Assembly: GCF_022810445.1 (NCBI RefSeq)
Contig: NZ_JAACGD010000093.1
Span: 1 to 17,683, forward strand
Origin: Candidatus Cardinium sp. cBcalN2
GTDB lineage: Bacteria > Bacteroidota > Bacteroidia > Cytophagales > Amoebophilaceae
Length of the DNA stretch: 17,683 nucleotides
Direction of reading: 5' to 3'
A program made the position numbers and the translations under genes. The stretch's first letter is position 1. Every line of letters starts with the position of its first letter. The notes beneath the pieces are model-generated. The model was not told where the DNA came from. It did not search any database and worked only from the letters and a program-made list of their open reading frames with translations. Positions 16,701-17,683 of the stretch are shown here, piece after piece.

Positions 16701-17197
16701 CTTTTATTAAAGAAGCACATGGTACTGCTATGCGCAAGTCAGGTGAACCTTATTATACGCATCCTATGGCAGTGGCCGAGATTGTTTTAACAGTTACTAA
16801 AGATCCTGACACGATTTTAGCTGCACTACTACATGATCTTATTGAGGATACGAATGTAACACTCAACTACATAGAACTAAAGTATGGATCATCTGTGGCT
16901 TATATTGTAGACATGCTGACCCATTATAATACTTTTGGCTACCCCTGGAAGTTAGATAAATCTGATAAACAAGAGCTATTGGATGCATGTAAAGACATAC
17001 GCGTTGTTCAGGTTAAATTAGCCGATCGGTTACATAACCTAAGAACTATAGCGATACGTAAGCCAGTAGATCAACTAAGAATTGTTAAGGAAACACGGGT
17101 ATTTTATATTCCATGGGCTAAAAAGCATAACCTCACCCTATGGGCAGCTGAAATGGAGGCTATTTGTAAAAGTATTTTAGCTGTTTATGTTGATTAA
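13724..17197 (+). CDS. Sodium:solute symporter fused to a degenerate histidine-kinase-like region and a SpoT-type HD (p)ppGpp hydrolase domain
   Basis: A single uninterrupted frame of 1157 residues. Residues about 1-460 form an SLC5/SSS symporter core: YASFGGAKAVILTDVYQF (167-184) and ALLMSTADSELHIAS (322-336), including the Ser/Thr pair of the sodium site. Residues about 512-667 add six membrane helices. Residues about 700-940 align in order with a sensor kinase, but the H-box position reads EIANRLK (715-721) without histidine, the N-box region (INFWEIS, 819-825) lacks its asparagine, and no DxGxG is seen. Only the tail RQIIQAHGGYI (913-923) is well kept. Residues about 965-1150 are an RSH-type HD domain: RKSGEPYYTHP (H1013), LLHDLIEDT (H1037, D1038, E1041, D1042) and KLADRLHNLRT (D1101). 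No synthetase domain follows. The predicted role is a membrane solute sensor or transporter controlling (p)ppGpp breakdown, which is inference. ATG 13724 is the first in-frame Met. Confidence 0.88.
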   Translation: MYIDYTIMIIFLLITLVIGLYASKRIHTFKAYAVGTRELSTFALTASLIATVYGGGFLDIRLNDYYHRGFDALIRDFIFPIGYYCISRFIIVRMKAFMGHLSIAESMGMWYGPSIRAITASFGILMAIAMLAIQFKVGLKILHAVFPTMKDYALPWAIVLSLIVIVYASFGGAKAVILTDVYQFFLFFVCFPIIIFTLLHPINNLGNNWQAFIQIPKFNPENAFRYNNMLAIFITYTILILFSLNPSDIQRVYMSSSVQQASKVFCNTAIIDIILLFLMFTLAIALYVGGHKIGSEQNILDYLLELDYYTGIKGLLVSTIIALLMSTADSELHIASVLCTNDLLPCLFKKATIFHTPSLRIARIVSCIIGLLSLGIAFYTTSILQLLSKSALFYLSIITVLFITICFGFRFHLAAVLCSMGISTTLGIYKIFIKGQMIAKGELFQSAVINSLLLFIFHYLLPKQGNRGWVGIPDDSPVQLQRQETKRWWLRKWHALHAVFSYIYWRNLFPTRILIFILTGAYFILYSSVALYYIKSTYVDDYIYWYIAIMAIGTVVALYPALHTYKEISSKLLHIVWPILLYGVFFITGITYIKLSHFAPVVYTFFIVNIGVSSLFLPFMLIVSMLASALLIHKWILPTIALVNYNSLISFEVFIGLIILISLLLHRYVRNKTNQQLQIISLARSYERHAALESLYNQTNLARLDPTYSGKILQEIANRLKASAMWLHTNGQLDLEEQLNLSIKQLYTFSRSLLQRAKAEMKLTLDAKSLKQVSIEPIILKAYELTRNLGNPMRLLLRNESTTSYLMTDPVIFERIFTINFWEISQSKQAIDHTVILTISDTLLIYPDPKHYQETANSVYEKKSKPPILSALAFCITTETVHPKILASYDVTDEITSVYLPKTTENLYQAESRQIIQAHGGYIQITETETSLTCLYLLPIDGRKVMRFKRYHTDDLLNKVAETPMSLNKEQELITLLERNTNLTEQDVQKTISFIKEAHGTAMRKSGEPYYTHPMAVAEIVLTVTKDPDTILAALLHDLIEDTNVTLNYIELKYGSSVAYIVDMLTHYNTFGYPWKLDKSDKQELLDACKDIRVVQVKLADRLHNLRTIAIRKPVDQLRIVKETRVFYIPWAKKHNLTLWAAEMEAICKSILAVYVD

Positions 17198-17683
17198 CAA
17201 TCACATTCCAGGCCAGAAATGAAGTAGACATTCTTCCATCTAATTTAGTAACAAATATGACACAGTTAGGGAATAACTATGCATCTAAAATAGTAGTCCT
17301 TATAGATGAGTACGATGCACCTATTATTCATCTAACTAAAGGTTCTGACCTAGAAAAAGCCAATATCAAAGTGATGAAAGATTTCTTTATGACCTTGAAG
17401 TCACTAAATAGCTATTTTCAACTCACTTTTATCACTGGTGTAAGTAAATTCAGTTTATCTGATGTTTTTTCAGGAGCCAATCATTTAGACGATATTACTA
17501 TTGATGCATCTGCTGATGCTATGTTTGGATATACTCAAGAGGAGATAACACAAACTTTTTCATTGAATTTAGAAGGTATCGCTTTAGAATGGAGTAAAAA
17601 TAGCGATAAAGAGATAACTAAGGATATGGTAATGAAACAGATAACACATTACTATAATGGCTATAGTGTAGTAGTTGATATTT
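17194..17683 (+). pseudogene. 5'-truncated AAA-ATPase-like / PD-(D/E)XK superfamily protein, running off the window
   Basis: An open frame starts right after a TGA (17191-17193), overlapping the end of the fusion gene by four bases. Its first ATG is at 17257. The product carries the Walker B-type VVLIDEYDAPII, then TFITGVSKFSLSDVFSGAN, LDDITID, FGYTQEEI and HYYNGYSV. These are the consecutive signatures of the AAA-ATPase-like domain found upstream of a PD-(D/E)XK nuclease domain in a family abundant in Amoebophilaceae. The N-terminal part with the Walker A P-loop, normally about 150-200 residues, is absent: the DNA where it should be is the 3' end of the fusion gene. It is therefore probably a broken copy left by rearrangement. 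The C-terminal nuclease part, if present, lies beyond the window. Confidence 0.7.

Overview
The window looks like a chromosomal stretch of an intracellular Bacteroidota symbiont of the Amoebophilaceae type (Cardinium or Amoebophilus relatives). This is inferred from the AT-rich sequence, a single-chain SecD-SecF fusion, few visible Shine-Dalgarno sites, one clear Bacteroidota-type promoter, a eukaryotic-like ankyrin/zinc-finger protein, and a remnant of the AAA-ATPase-like/PD-(D/E)XK family that is expanded in such symbionts. The species cannot be fixed from sequence reading alone.

Left part (1-6452, minus strand): a housekeeping cluster read as secDF -> MFS-like transporter -> pssA -> trpS -> GNAT acetyltransferase. 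Gaps are 88 bases or fewer, and trpS and the GNAT gene overlap by ATGA. A good -33/-7 promoter lies just upstream of secDF. Together these genes serve protein export, phospholipid synthesis, transport and tRNA charging.

Middle (6453-10248): a 452-base divergent intergenic region with a hairpin and an IS-end-like motif, then on the plus strand mgtE (magnesium channel), a small probable lipoprotein with an acidic linker, and a lone 2-oxo-acid dehydrogenase E2 gene.

Accessory part (10454-13606): a 669-residue minus-strand protein with two homologous ankyrin modules flanking a RING-like Cys/His cluster, and with a lipoprotein-type signal buried about 85 residues from the annotated start. Next come a small cysteine-rich exported protein, AT-rich gaps, and a short hydrophobic frame built on a 108-base direct repeat.

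Right part (13724-17683): the most striking gene, one uninterrupted 1157-codon frame. It joins a sodium:solute symporter core, an extra membrane block, an eroded histidine-kinase-like region that has lost its phosphoacceptor and ATP-binding motifs, and a C-terminal SpoT-type HD domain with all its metal and catalytic residues in place. It looks like a membrane sensor rewired from phosphotransfer to (p)ppGpp hydrolysis. A 5'-truncated AAA-ATPase-like gene abuts its stop codon and runs off the window.
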